NCBI RefSeq assembly: GCF_033473495.1
Contig: NC_088937.1
Coordinates: forward strand, 1,488,001 to 1,552,000
Source: Cercospora beticola
Lineage: Eukaryota; Ascomycota; Dothideomycetes; Mycosphaerellales; Mycosphaerellaceae
Length of the DNA: 64,000 nucleotides
Direction: 5' to 3'
How positions within the stretch are numbered: the stretch's first letter is position 1; the number at the start of each line of letters is the position of its first letter. Shown piece by piece: positions 30,734-41,053 of this stretch. Position numbers and translations under genes: made by a program. Below the pieces are notes generated by a model, which saw only the letters and a list, made by a program, of their open reading frames with translations, was not told where the DNA came from and did not search any database.

Positions 30734-31459
30734 TAGATAGATAGATAATTCTTATATACTAGTCTATCTCTTTTAACTAGAATAAGTAGTATACTCTATA
30801 GATTTTAGTCGAAAGAAAAGTTTTCGAAAAACTCTTATATATCTCTTTACTTTATAGCCTATATAGCTACTTTCTTTACTTCTATTTTCCTTTAGATAAT
30901 ACTAGGTATCTAGTAAGTCCTTCTTTTACTAGACTCTATCTTTTCTTTTCTTTTTTTTTTATTCTTCTATATCTCTTCTTTTATAAGTAAGAATTAGTTT
31001 AGAACTCTTTCTTAAATAAGCTACTTTACTACTATATATAGCTTTCTTTTTATATTAGCTAGATCCTTCTAGTTTATAGATCTCTCTATCTAGAATAGTA
31101 GATATTTTCTTTTCTTTTACTTTAGATAAAATATATATATATACTTTAGTATTTTCTATTTCTATTTATACTTATAGTTAAGTATATATTCTAGGACTTT
31201 TCTTTTAGTAAGATACTACTTTATTCTAATATATTCTATTCTAAGGAGTATAATTATAGTACTCTATTATAATAGTATATAATATCGTAGTAGAATAGAA
31301 GTCGTAAGATAAAGTATCTAAAGAGAGTATAAGAGAACGTATAACTAAATATAAGAAATATATATCGTAGAACGTACTATACTACGATATATATATAGCG
31401 TTATATACTATTAAAACTATTTACTACTATATCGTAAGCGAGGTTATAATATCTATAGT
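30734..31459. repeat. Dispersed repeat, copy A (with insertion)
   Basis: The stretch 30734-31265 aligns by eye with 33124-33650 over about 530 bp, with shared landmarks such as a CTTTTAACTAGA box, an ATACTAGGTATCTAGTAAGTCC box and a TATATATATA block. Compared with copy B, copy A has about 187 extra bases at 31266-31452 before the common sequence AGTCTAGTAAGTC resumes. All copies are RIP-mutated and non-coding as far as can be seen. Confidence 0.75.
31266..31452. mobile_element. Short insertion within repeat copy A, MITE- or solo-LTR-like
   Basis: This ~187-bp segment is absent from the otherwise matching copy B. It starts near ATTATAA and ends near TTATAAT, which are inverted. Inside is a perfect 13-bp stem (31358-31370 with 31382-31394) around an 11-nt loop. 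The features suggest a small transposable unit, but RIP blurs any target duplication. Confidence 0.45.
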
Positions 31460-31504
31460 CTAGTAAGTCTCTTATATAGTATTAGTTCTATAACTAAAAA
31501 GAAA

Positions 31505-31690
31505 ATAGATAGATAGATAACTCTTATACGCTAGTCTACCTCTTTTAACTAGAGTAAGCAGCACGCCCTATATTTTTCGTAGGTAGAAAAGCTCTCGTAC
31601 TAGTACTCTAGCAGAAAAACCTCCTTATATCTTTATATTTTATAGCAAGCTCTATATAGCCTGCCGCTTCCGTAGTTTCTAGTTCTCCTT
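31505..31690. repeat. Dispersed repeat, partial copy C
   Basis: About 185 bp beginning AGATAGATAACTCTTATACG match the first third of copies A and B (box CTTTTAACTAGAGTAAG, then AAAACCTCCTTATATC). It keeps more unmutated CpA sites than the other copies (GCAGCACGCCC) and then diverges. Confidence 0.65.
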
Positions 31691-32589
31691 AGGACAATTT
31701 ATATTATCTTAATAGTTTATTAGATCCTTTATAATATAGTTTTCCTTAGTTGTTTCTTATATTATTAAGTACTTAGGAGCCCGATCCTCTTGCCTACTAG
31801 CTTAGAGACTCTAGCTTATATATATAGTCTTTATCTCTATACTAGTATCTATATTAATCCTATATCTAACTCTTTCTTACTAGTTCCTAGAGTAGGTATC
31901 TCTCTATATAAATCCTACTTAGATTTTAACCTTCCTTAGTACCTAGTTATATAACCTATATCTAGAGAAATTCTAGTTTTTATAGAGTATCTAGAATAGT
32001 AGTAGGTATCTTTATAGGTAGCTCTAAGTATAGTATAGAGTTAGATAGCTTATATTAGATACTCTGCCTTTAGACTTAAAGTTTCTAGAGAGCTCTAGAG
32101 TAGGGGACTAGTCTGCTCTAGAGTCTCCTATTTAGATAAAAAGCTCCTAGTAGCTAATTATCCTAGTATCTATAGAGGTACTACTATTCCTTTCTTCTAT
32201 TTCTACTATTCTTACTTTTTCTTATTAAAGCCTTCTCTTAGGTATACTTAGTTCCTCCTCTTTAGCCTATTTAGAGCCTAAGTTACTACTCTAGCCTCTA
32301 GACCTATAGTAGTATTTACTACCTAGAAGAGCTATCCTATAGTCGAGTATTAGAATCTTATAGTAGTTATACTGCGCTAGCGTCGTCTTTATATTCTTAG
32401 GAGCTCTCTAATCTCTCTAGGTCGAAATTCTAGACTTTTTTTTTTATTGCCTTCTTTCTACTTCTATAGGTACCTAGCTACCCTATACTTTACTAGTATA
32501 GCCGAAGCTATCTGTTTCTATCTACGACCGCGTAGAGGTATATAATAGGACTTCGTAGGCCTAAAAAGAAAATAGTTATTTATATAAAT

Positions 32590-32790
32590 AGTTATTCTTC
32601 TACTATTCTAGCTCTTTTTTCTTTTTTTTTCTTTTTTCTATTTTCTACTCTATTAGTACTTCGCCTACTATATCTTACTTTCTAGCTATATCTATATTAC
32701 TATTTTTTAGCTCTATACTAGTTAGAGGATTTTCTTCTATTTAGTTTAGATTAGTATTATATTCTACTTTATTCTTCTTTTTACTTAGAC
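32590..32790. repeat. Duplicated pyrimidine-rich repeat, first copy
   Basis: A CTTTTTTCTTTT-rich segment followed by blocks TATTTTCTA, GCCTACTATATCTTA, TATATCTATATTA and TTCTATTTAGTTTAG. The same order of blocks recurs at about 33700-33890. No coding potential is seen even when RIP stops are read through. Confidence 0.6.
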
Positions 32791-33123
32791 TTATTTTCTA
32801 ATCTTTTTATATCTATTCTTAATATACTAGTCTATATTAAATTTAGAGGTCTAACCTATCTAGGTATAATAGAATAAGATAAAGTAAAACCTCTTAAAAT
32901 AAGTAGTTAGAGAGACTTAGGTTTCTATCTACTATAAGCCTATAAAGAAATACTTTCTACTAAGAATTCCTAAAGCCTAAAGTACTACTTACCTAAAGCC
33001 TAACTATTAAATAGAGAGATATAGTATCTATAGAATCTTAAATCGTAATAGTATATAGATTAGTTATCTTATTTCTTAGATACTTATCTAGCTAAGTTCT
33101 AGATATATAAATAGAGAGAAGTA

Positions 33124-33660
33124 ATAGATAGATAATTCTTATACGCCGGTCTACCTCTTTTAACTAGAGTAAGTAGTACGCTCTATAGATATCGGTCGAG
33201 AGAAAAGTCTTCGAAAAACCTTTATATATCTCTTTATTTATAGCTTATATAGCCGCTTCCTTCGCTTCTATTCTTCTTCGGATAATACTAGGTATCTAGT
33301 AAGTCCTTCTTTTACTAGAGTCTATTCTTTCTCTTCTTTCTTTTTTTATTCTTCTATACTTTTTCTTTTATAAATAAGAATTAGTCTAGGACCTCTTCTT
33401 AGATAAGCTACTTTACTACTATATATAGCTCTCTTTTTATATTAGCTAGATTCTTTTAGTTTATAGATCCCTCTATCTAGAATAGTAGGTATCTTCTTTC
33501 GTTCTATTTTAAATAGAATATATATATATATTTTAGTATTTTATACCTCTATCTATATTTATAGTCTAGTATAAATTCTAGGACTCTTCTTTTAGTAAAG
33601 TATTACCTTATTCTAATATACTCTATCTTTAAGAGTATAACTATTATACTCTCTAGTCTA
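33124..33660. repeat. Dispersed repeat, copy B
   Basis: Second long copy of the repeat described for 30734-31459. It is uninterrupted and runs directly into AGTCTAGTAAGTCC. Together with copy A it provides the duplication needed for RIP to act. Confidence 0.75.
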
Positions 33661-33699
33661 GTAAGTCCTTTATATAGAGTTAGTCTAATAGTAGAGAAA

Positions 33700-33890
33700 G
33701 TAGTAGTTTTCTATACTAGTAGTTATTCTCTTTCTACTCTTACTTTTCTTTCTTTCTTATTTCTGTTCTATTTTCTATCCTACTAATATTTAGCCTACTA
33801 TATCTTATAGTCTAGGTATATCTATATTATTATTTCTTAGCTTTATATTATCTAGAGAATTTTCTTTTATTTAGTTTAAGTTAGTAGTAT
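33700..33890. repeat. Duplicated pyrimidine-rich repeat, second copy
   Basis: Matches 32590-32790 in block order. It ends just before the first LTR copy at 33907. Confidence 0.6.
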
Positions 33891-33906
33891 AGGTTACCTA
33901 GCTCTC

Positions 33907-34258
33907 TATAAGAGCTAGGAGTATATAGCTCGAGAGGCGTAGCTTATTAGGCGTTAAGGTATAACGGCTAGTACCGCTTATACTTAGCGTAGGATAAAAG
34001 TATATAGAACGTATATAAACGAAGAGGCAAGAATTATTCTTAATATCTCTAGATAGAGAGTCTAGAGGCGCTTAATATATTACTATATTCTACTCTTATA
34101 ATTATAATTCTTCTATCTTATTAAGAGTAGCGATCTATTAAGGCCTATTATACTTACGCGAAACGTATCTACCTAGCGGACTAATCGCGACGACGACGTA
34201 CCGAACGATAGATAGCTATTAGGCTATATCGAAGAAATATTAGAATCTAGAATAGTAT
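33907..34258 (+). mobile_element. Truncated LTR plus leader fragment of the Ty3/Gypsy element
   Basis: An LTR copy at 33907-34100 (TATAAGAG at its start, the inverse CTCTTATA at its end) is followed by about 158 bp of leader that match the leader after the next LTR (34454 onward). It stops at AATAGTAT, exactly where the second LTR begins at 34259. It is therefore a head-to-head-in-series LTR-leader duplication in front of the full element, from nesting or unequal recombination. Confidence 0.8.
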
Positions 34259-34453
34259 TATAAGAGCTAGAGGTATATAGCTCGAGAGGCGTAGCTTATT
34301 AGGCGTTAAGGTATAACGGCTAGTACCGCTTATACTTAGCGTAGGATAAAAGCATATAGAACGTATATAAACTAACGAGGCAAGAATTATTCTTAATATC
34401 TCTAGATAGGGAGTCTAGGGGTGCTTAATATATTGCTATATTCTACTCTTATA
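34259..34453 (+). repeat. 5' LTR
   Basis: 195 bp with inverted ends TATAAGAG and CTCTTATA, which before RIP would have been a TGTAAGAG-type end pair. It matches the copies at 33907 and 40858 along nearly its whole length (shared block CTCGAGAGGCGTAGCTTATT). Confidence 0.85.
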
Positions 34454-34699
34454 ATTATAATTCTTCTACCTTATCGAGAGTAGCGATCTATTAAGGCCTA
34501 TTATACTTACGCGAAACGTATCTGCCTAGCGGACTAATCGCGACGATAATATACTAAACGATAGATAGCTATTAGGCTATATCGAAGAGATATTAGAATC
34601 CGGAATAGTATAAGCTAAAGAGGAATAGGACGAGGATATAGATAATACTAACGACGCTAGTAACGCGTATATAATACGTAAGCGCCTCTAAGCTAAAAA

Positions 34700-35660
34700 T
34701 AATATATTACGCGAACAGCTAGAGATCTATACTCTTAAGGCTAAGAACGAACGCTTACTAAGAGAGATATAGATAATTGAATTACTAGTACGGCTAAGCG
34801 CGATAGCGCTAGGCCTCGGATAGCTAATACCTTAGCAAAGCGACGCGTCCGTAAGTTATACGAGCGGTATGCGTTCCGAAAGCGACGAGTATAGCTTATA
34901 TAAGTCTATTAAGCTATATACGCCTAAGCTCTTTAAGAGTAAAACTATAAAGGAGGCACGCGAATTTATCTATACTCTCGAGGTAAACTTTATAGCTATA
35001 CTAAAGAGGTTTCCGACAGATTACTAGAAGGTAATTATAGGTATTATATACCTCGTAGGCGAAGCGTAAGAGGTATAGTATAATAAATACCTAGGCGTTC
35101 TACCTATAGGATATACCTAGTCTCGGTTCTATTAATTCCTATACGATATCGTCGGAGATTAAGCGAACTATATACTTCTCGTAACTATAGAATACGAGAA
35201 TATGCGCTAGAGTAAGAGCTAGAGCGTACGATAGTTCGTAATAGACCTTAGTAACCTAGAGTCTTAGTTAGGTAATTATACTAAGGCGTAGCTAGTATAC
35301 TAGTTCCTTATAAAACTAAAGCTATTACTACGTAAGGATATTATTAAGAACTATACTATCTCTAATAAGTATACTAACCTTATTGCTCTAGCGAGGCGCC
35401 TCGAGTAAGCTAAGAAGGCTATACCTTATAAGCTATATTATAGTAATACCGAGAATAAGTAGGCTAAGCGTAAGCGTACCGATAGTAATACTCCTTATAA
35501 AGAGGCCTCTAGTTCGACTAGTAGCTAACGCGATACCTATAGTAGTAAGCCGAAAAGTAAATATAGAGGTAAAAGTAAGAGTAAGAGCTAGTAACCTATA
35601 TACTTCGTATATAACGAGGTTAGCTATATTAGTTCTAACTACTCGAACTCTAAGAAAGAT
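34700..35660 (+). pseudogene. RIP-disrupted gag (capsid and CCHC zinc knuckle)
   Basis: A frame containing 34923 reads, apart from TAG/TAA stops, like a retrotransposon Gag capsid: P-K-L-F-K, then K-E-A-R-E-F-I and R-F-P-T-D, followed by the conserved Y-L-V-G-E-A type helix. At 35601-35642 the spacing of a C-x2-C-x4-H-x4-C zinc knuckle is exact, but all four ligand codons now encode Tyr, the expected result of TGC to TAC and CA(C/T) to TA(C/T) changes. The N-terminal limit is uncertain. Gag lies in a different frame from pol. Confidence 0.8.
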
Positions 35661-35849
35661 AGTAATAAGCCGGCTATTCGTAGAGTAACTATAGTAAAGG
35701 AGTAGAGAGCGAAAAAAGCTAAGGCGCTAGAGATAACGCGCGAGTTACCGGCGCTAAACTAGATAGCGATAACTCTCTACTAGTTTAGAGCGTACTAGCG
35801 ACGCGCGTAGAAGAAGAAGTCGAAACGTAGCTAAGTAGTAAGCCGGCCG

Positions 35850-38800
35850 CTTTCCTTCTCGATAATACTATAGATATTAATATAATATTAAGGGCCTTTA
35901 TACTATAGTATAATCTACTAATAAGGCTAAATACGGCTCTACTACTAGTTACTATCTTTATAGGTAAATTAGAGCACTATTATAGTACGTACTATATACG
36001 TATACGAATCGTAGACTCTAGTAGTAAGGAGCGATCTATAGATAGTATCTTCTATATATATAATATACTAACTCCTAATATAATCTTAGGCCGTCTATAG
36101 CGACGTACTTAGCGCGTACTAGCTAGTAGTACTATAGATAAATAGCTATATAGTAACGATCGTTTTAGTAAGTTCGAAGTCCGAGAAGCCTATAAGTTCT
36201 TTAAGGATCTTTAGAAGGCACTAGTAGTGTTTATAGTAAGCCTAAGTAAGATAGGCGATAAGGTTAAGCCTATCTCTAAGGAGTTCTATTATTTTAACGA
36301 TATTCTTAATCCGATAGAGAAAATAAGAAGCAAGCTAGTTAATAGCGTAGAGTATACGATTAACCTACGGCCTAGAACTATACTACTATTCCGTCTACTA
36401 TATTACTAGTCGGAGCGAGAATTAGACGAGCTTAAGGAGTACCTAAAGATAGAACTCGAGTACGATTAGATTAAGCGTTCCGATAGCGAGGTAGGTACGC
36501 CTATCCTATTCGTACTAAAGAAGAATAGTAAGCTATAGTTATATATCGACTACTATAGGCTAAATAAGATTACTATTAAGAACCGGTATCTACTACCTCT
36601 AATTAGTAAGACGCTAGATAGGCTTATAGGAGCCGTATAGTTTATGTCCTTAGACTTAGCTAATACGTACTACTATATTCGGATTAAGCTAAGTAACTAC
36701 TAGAAGACTACGTTTCGTACGCGCTATAGCTATTTCTAGTATAAAGTAATACTCTTTAGCTTAACGAACGTACTAGCGACGTTCTAAGCGTATATTAACT
36801 ATACGCTAGTAGAGCTAGTCGATATAAGCTATATAGTATACCTAGATAATATCCTAGTCTATAGTAGAATACGCGAGGAATACGTATAAGACGTATACGC
36901 TATACTTAAGAGGCTCTATAAGTTTAGACTCTACGTATAGCGTTCTAAGTATAAGTTCTTCTAGAAAAAGGTCGACTTTCTTAGATTCGTAGTAACTACT
37001 AGTAGCGTTATAATAGACCTAAGCAGAGTAGCTACAATTGCCTTATAGCTAACTCTAACTATACTAATAGAGGTTTAATCCTTCCTTAGATTCGCAAACT
37101 TCTACTATCGATTTATCTTCGGATATTCGAGAGTTATAGTACCTTTAATAGCGCTATTAAAGAGTATAAAGGATAGAAAGAAGCTAGAGCTAATTAAGTA
37201 GGAAGTAGCTAAGGAGTAGGCGTTCCGTAAGCTAAAAAATCGATTTTAGACTATACTACTACTAAGGCACTTTAACTCTACGCTATGCCTACGAGTCGAA
37301 ACCGACGCTTCCGACTTCGTAGTAGCCGGTATCCTAAGCTAACTATTCGAAGCGGAATAGTATCTAATTACTTTCTTCTTATAGAAGATAATTAATACTA
37401 AATATAACTATAAGGTTTATAATAGGGAACTACTCGTAGTAGTTAAGATATTTAAGATATAGCGACTATACCTCGAAGGCGCTACGTATAAGGTTAAGGT
37501 ACTTATTAATTACGCTAACCTTAAGAGATTTATAGGCGTTAAGTAGTTAACGAGTAGATAAGTAAAATAGGCGATATTCCTCGCTCTCTTTAATTTTACT
37601 ATTAGCTATCGAGCTAGTAAGCTTAACCTAGCCGATATACTATCTAGATATAGCAACTATATACGAGAGGCGAAGGAGATAAGCAACCTCCTACTATTAC
37701 TATAGTAGAAACTCTAGGTATAGAGTACTATACTTATAAGCGGCCTAGTTATTACTCGTATAAAAGCTACTTACTAGGCTTAGTTAGATACTCTAAAGGT
37801 AGTTATAGTAGTAGTTAAGAGCAGGAGGGTAGCGCTACCTAATAGTAGGTATATTATAGTAGTAGTTAACTATTCGGTTCGTCTATTTAGCTTTGCTCTA
37901 CTCTTATAAGTCGCTAGCGCTATTACTACGTAAGAGTAGCTATATACTAACGTCTCGGATATAATTGTTAGATATACTACTATATTAGTATAGCTCGATC
38001 CGAAAGTAAAAGTACTATATAAGTAGGCCGAACGCGAAGGTATAGCGAGCGAGAAATATACTATTAAGAGTAGCTATATATACTAGGAAGAGGCTCTATA
38101 CCTACCGAACGACCTAGTATTATAGACGTAGGTAATCTATATATACTACGACGATATCCTAGTAGGCTATTTTAGTAAGGATAAGATAGTAGAGTTAGTT
38201 AAGCGGAAGTACTAGTAGCCGGAGGTTAGTAACGATATAAGATAGTACGTCGAGTAGTATAGTAGCTATTAGAAGGTAAAGGCGAGGCGCTATTGCCTCT
38301 ATAGCGAGATAGCTACGCTCCTACTACCTAACTATCCTTAGAAGGATTTATCTATAGACTTTATTACGGATCTTCTACCTAGTAAGTAGAACGGCTATAT
38401 CTTCGACGCGATCCTCGTAATTATAGATCGTTACTTAAAGATAGTAACTTTCGTCTAAACGATAAAGCGCTATACTAGCGTAGAGCTTACGGACATCCTA
38501 CTTAACGAAGTAATACGACTACGTAGCGTACTAGCTAGTATTATAAGCGATAGAGGCTTAGTCTTTACTAGCTAGTTCTAGTTAGACTTCTACTATAAGA
38601 CGTATATTAAACGTAGGCTAAGTACTATATTCTACCTATAGACTAATAGTTAAACCGAGCGCGCAAACTAGACGCTTAAGCAGTACCTACGTATCTATTA
38701 TAGTAAGCGATAGGACGACTAGGCGTCTATCCTATCGTTAGCGGAATTTGCGTATAATAATAGCGCGAATGCTACGCTTAAGATATCGCTATTTCGAGTA

Positions 38801-39480
38801 GTATATAGGTTTAATCTAGACCTTTCTATAGAAACGTATAAAAGAGACGTAGGCGAAGCTTAGGATACGCTTCTTCGGAGAGAGGTACTAGTAGCGAAGG
38901 ATACTATAGAGAGGTTAAAGCAGAACTACGAAGAGCTAACTAAGCGCTAGTAATAAGCAAGCGAATCTTAGGCTAAGTACTTTAATTAGAAGTACTAGCT
39001 AATAGAATTCAAGGTTAGCGACTTAGTCCTATTATTTATAAAGAACCTCTAGTTAAAGGTACTATCGAAGAAGCTAGCGGACAAATTCGCTAGACTATTT
39101 AAGGTTATTAACGTAGTCGGAAAGCAGGTATACTGCCTAGCCCTACTAACTAGCTCGCGGATTTATAATATCTTCTATATATCTCTTTTAGAACTCTAGT
39201 AAGGCGGCGATACGTAGGATACTAGCCTACTACTCGTAGACGAGCAAGGCAAATAGGAAGTCGAAAGGATACTAGAAAGCTATATAGAGAAAGGTATAAG
39301 GAAGTACCTAGTTCGATAGCGTAGGTAGCCGGAGGAATACGATACCTAGGAGCCGGTAGAATATATCGGGGATTACGAGGCACTTAACGCATTCGAGGCA
39401 TAACGCGAAACTAAGTAGCTCGTACGTAAGGCGAAACTGCGGAAGAAATAGTAATACTAGTAGTTAGTAGAATAGCGGAG
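35850..39480 (+). pseudogene. RIP-disrupted pol: protease, RT, RNase H, integrase, chromodomain
   Basis: One frame (for example codon start 36413) stays readable from about 35861 to 39403, interrupted only by TAG and TAA. Segments in order: the end of an aspartic protease (N-I-I-L-G-R near 36080); RT at about 36410-37060 with the catalytic box reading Y-L-D-N-I-L-V-Y, so the second Asp of the dyad is lost; RNase H at about 37230-37670 (E-T-D-A-S-D); the integrase zinc-binding region near 38200; the integrase core at about 38340-38850 (S-I-D-F-I-T-D, I-S-D-R-G, T-E-R); and a chromodomain at about 39240-39400 (R-K-Y-L-V, then E-P-V-E). No functional protein can be made. The gag frame is 0 and the pol frame is 2, so pol would need a frameshift or separate start. 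Confidence 0.88.
36227..36409 (+). pseudogene. Longest residual stop-free stretch of pol
   Basis: A 60-codon stretch begins with GTG and lies in the pol frame between protease and reverse transcriptase. It is simply the longest gap between RIP-derived stops, not a gene of its own. Confidence 0.7.
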
Positions 39481-39689
39481 AATTCTAAGAATTCTAAACG
39501 CTAAGCCTCGCTAAGATATAAGTATCGCTAAGATACGAGAATTTAGAAAACTAAGACGTTATAAGAGGAGAGAAGGCATTTATTTATAGTACTTATAGGT
39601 ATAGCGTATACTACGCGTAATAGAAGTATATAGCCTAGAGCCGGCGAGACATAAGAGTACCGTAAGAGCCTAGTAGAAGAGGAGCGCGA

Positions 39690-40507
39690 GGCCTATAGGC
39701 TACTCGCTACCTACGCCTAAGTCTATATTATTATCCTCCTCCTTACTCTCTTCCTTATTATCCGCCTCGAGCTCGGAGAGCTCTCTCTTGTCCTAAGTAG
39801 ACTAGCCGGAGTAGGCGGAGGTAATAGTAAAGTCTAGAGCCTCGCTAGAGGCGCTAAGTAGGCGGAGCTTCTATTATACGAATTAGTACTACCTAGTATA
39901 AGTAAGCGACTAGTAGGATATAAGACATACCTCGTACTCTAGCTCGAATATACCGCGCTAGATAGCGAGGCCTATACTCGTCGCTACGAGCTCGTTAGCG
40001 GAGGGTATACTAGTAGCTAGCGCCTCGCTAGCTTTCTTCGGCGTAGAGAAGATACTAGCGGACTTGCCCGAGTTACTCTATAAGCGCTTAAGGGTAGTAG
40101 CGATAGCCTCGCCTACGTTATCGAGGCGTCGGCGGAGCTACTAGTAGCGTACGGCGCGCGTGCTCGTACGTAGCAGGCGGCAGTAGTAGCGCGCGCGCTG
40201 CGCCTGCTTTATAAGGTCGGTATTAGTAATACGGATACACTTATAGTTAGACCTAGCGTAGCGAATATAGTTTAGCTACTAGCCGAGCTTTATATCGCTA
40301 TTATAGCGCGGCTCGACGGCTAGGTATAAGAAGTTAGTAGACTCGAAGTATACGATACGTATACGAACCGCGCGACTTACGATCTACGAGGTATAGGAGG
40401 TAGCGCTAGTAGTCGTTATCCTCTGCCTTCGGTAGATCTTCTACCGTATAAGAGTTATAGTTAGTAGCCGGAGTAGCGGGAGTAGCGGCAGCTCTCCTAG
40501 AAGGCAT
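39690..40507 (-). pseudogene. Antisense reading frame between pol and the 3' LTR
   Basis: On the minus strand an ATG at 40507 opens an Ala/Pro-rich segment; from about 40400 to 39690 one frame reads for about 230 codons interrupted only by TAG codons (ex-CAG or ex-TGG by RIP). The conceptual product is protein-like: a basic helical part (I-T-N-T-D-L-I-K-Q-A-Q-R-A-R-Y-Y near 40230), then R-R-R-L-D-N-V-G-E-A-I, S-I-F-S-T-P-K-K-A-S-E, and an acidic tail rich in Glu, Asp and Asn. The ATG segment and the long frame are in different frames, which could mean an intron or an indel. No known domain was recognised. The plus strand here is also relatively open, so coding on the minus strand is inference. 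Confidence 0.5.
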
Positions 40508-40841
40508 ATTACTTATAGGTCGCGTACGAGGGAAGTACTAGATAGTTAAGTATATAGTATAAGTCGGATACGTAGAGCTTACTAAATATAGATAGTTAAT
40601 AGAGAAAATACGCAAAGGGTATACGACGAATTTATAGTATACCGGCGCCTTATAGCGCGAGCGCCGATAGTACGTACTATTAATAAGCCCGTTGCTACGG
40701 AGAGTTGCTATATAGTAACTAGCTACGAACTAAGGCTCGAACTTAATATTTATATACGTAAGAAGTAGTACGAACGTACCGGATACTATACTAAGACGAC
40801 GGAGATATATAGTCTCCTCTACGAGCTAAGGCAGCTCTATT

Positions 40842-40856
40842 AGAGAGAGGAGATAG
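40842..40856 (+). other. Polypurine tract of the retrotransposon
   Basis: Fifteen bases, almost all purine, end one base before the 3' LTR, where plus-strand DNA synthesis of LTR elements is primed. Confidence 0.65.
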
Positions 40857-40857
40857 T

Positions 40858-41053
40858 TATAAGAGCTAGCGGTATATAGCTCGAGAGGCGTAGCTTATTA
40901 GGCGTTAAGGTATAACGGCTAGTACTGCTTATACTTAGCGTAGGACAAAAGCACGCAGAACGTATACAAACTAAGAAGGCAAGAATTATTCTTAATATCT
41001 CTAGATAGGGAGTCTAGGGGCGCTTAATATATTGCTATATTCTACTCCTAATA
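40858..41053 (+). repeat. 3' LTR
   Basis: About 196 bp matching the 5' LTR. It retains several unmutated CpA sites (for example GCACGCAGAACG) that read TA in the other copies, and its last bases are slightly altered (CTCCTAATA instead of CTCTTATA). Confidence 0.85.

Larger units (their letters stand above)
34259..41053 (+). mobile_element. RIP-inactivated Ty3/Gypsy chromovirus retrotransposon
   Basis: About 6.8 kb bounded by two LTRs of ~195 bp, 34259-34453 and 40858-41053. Internal order on the plus strand: leader, gag with a CCHC knuckle, protease, reverse transcriptase, RNase H, integrase, chromodomain. This is the Ty3/Gypsy order (integrase after RNase H) and the chromovirus subgroup. 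A purine-rich tract (40842-40856) sits directly before the 3' LTR. The primer-binding site could not be identified because of RIP. Between pol and the 3' LTR lies an extra reading frame on the minus strand. No long indel is visible in pol, so the element was probably inactivated mainly by point mutation. Confidence 0.9.

Noticed and set aside
34259..41053. Target-site duplication of the retrotransposon
   Set aside because: The bases flanking the LTRs do not match after RIP, so no duplication could be claimed.
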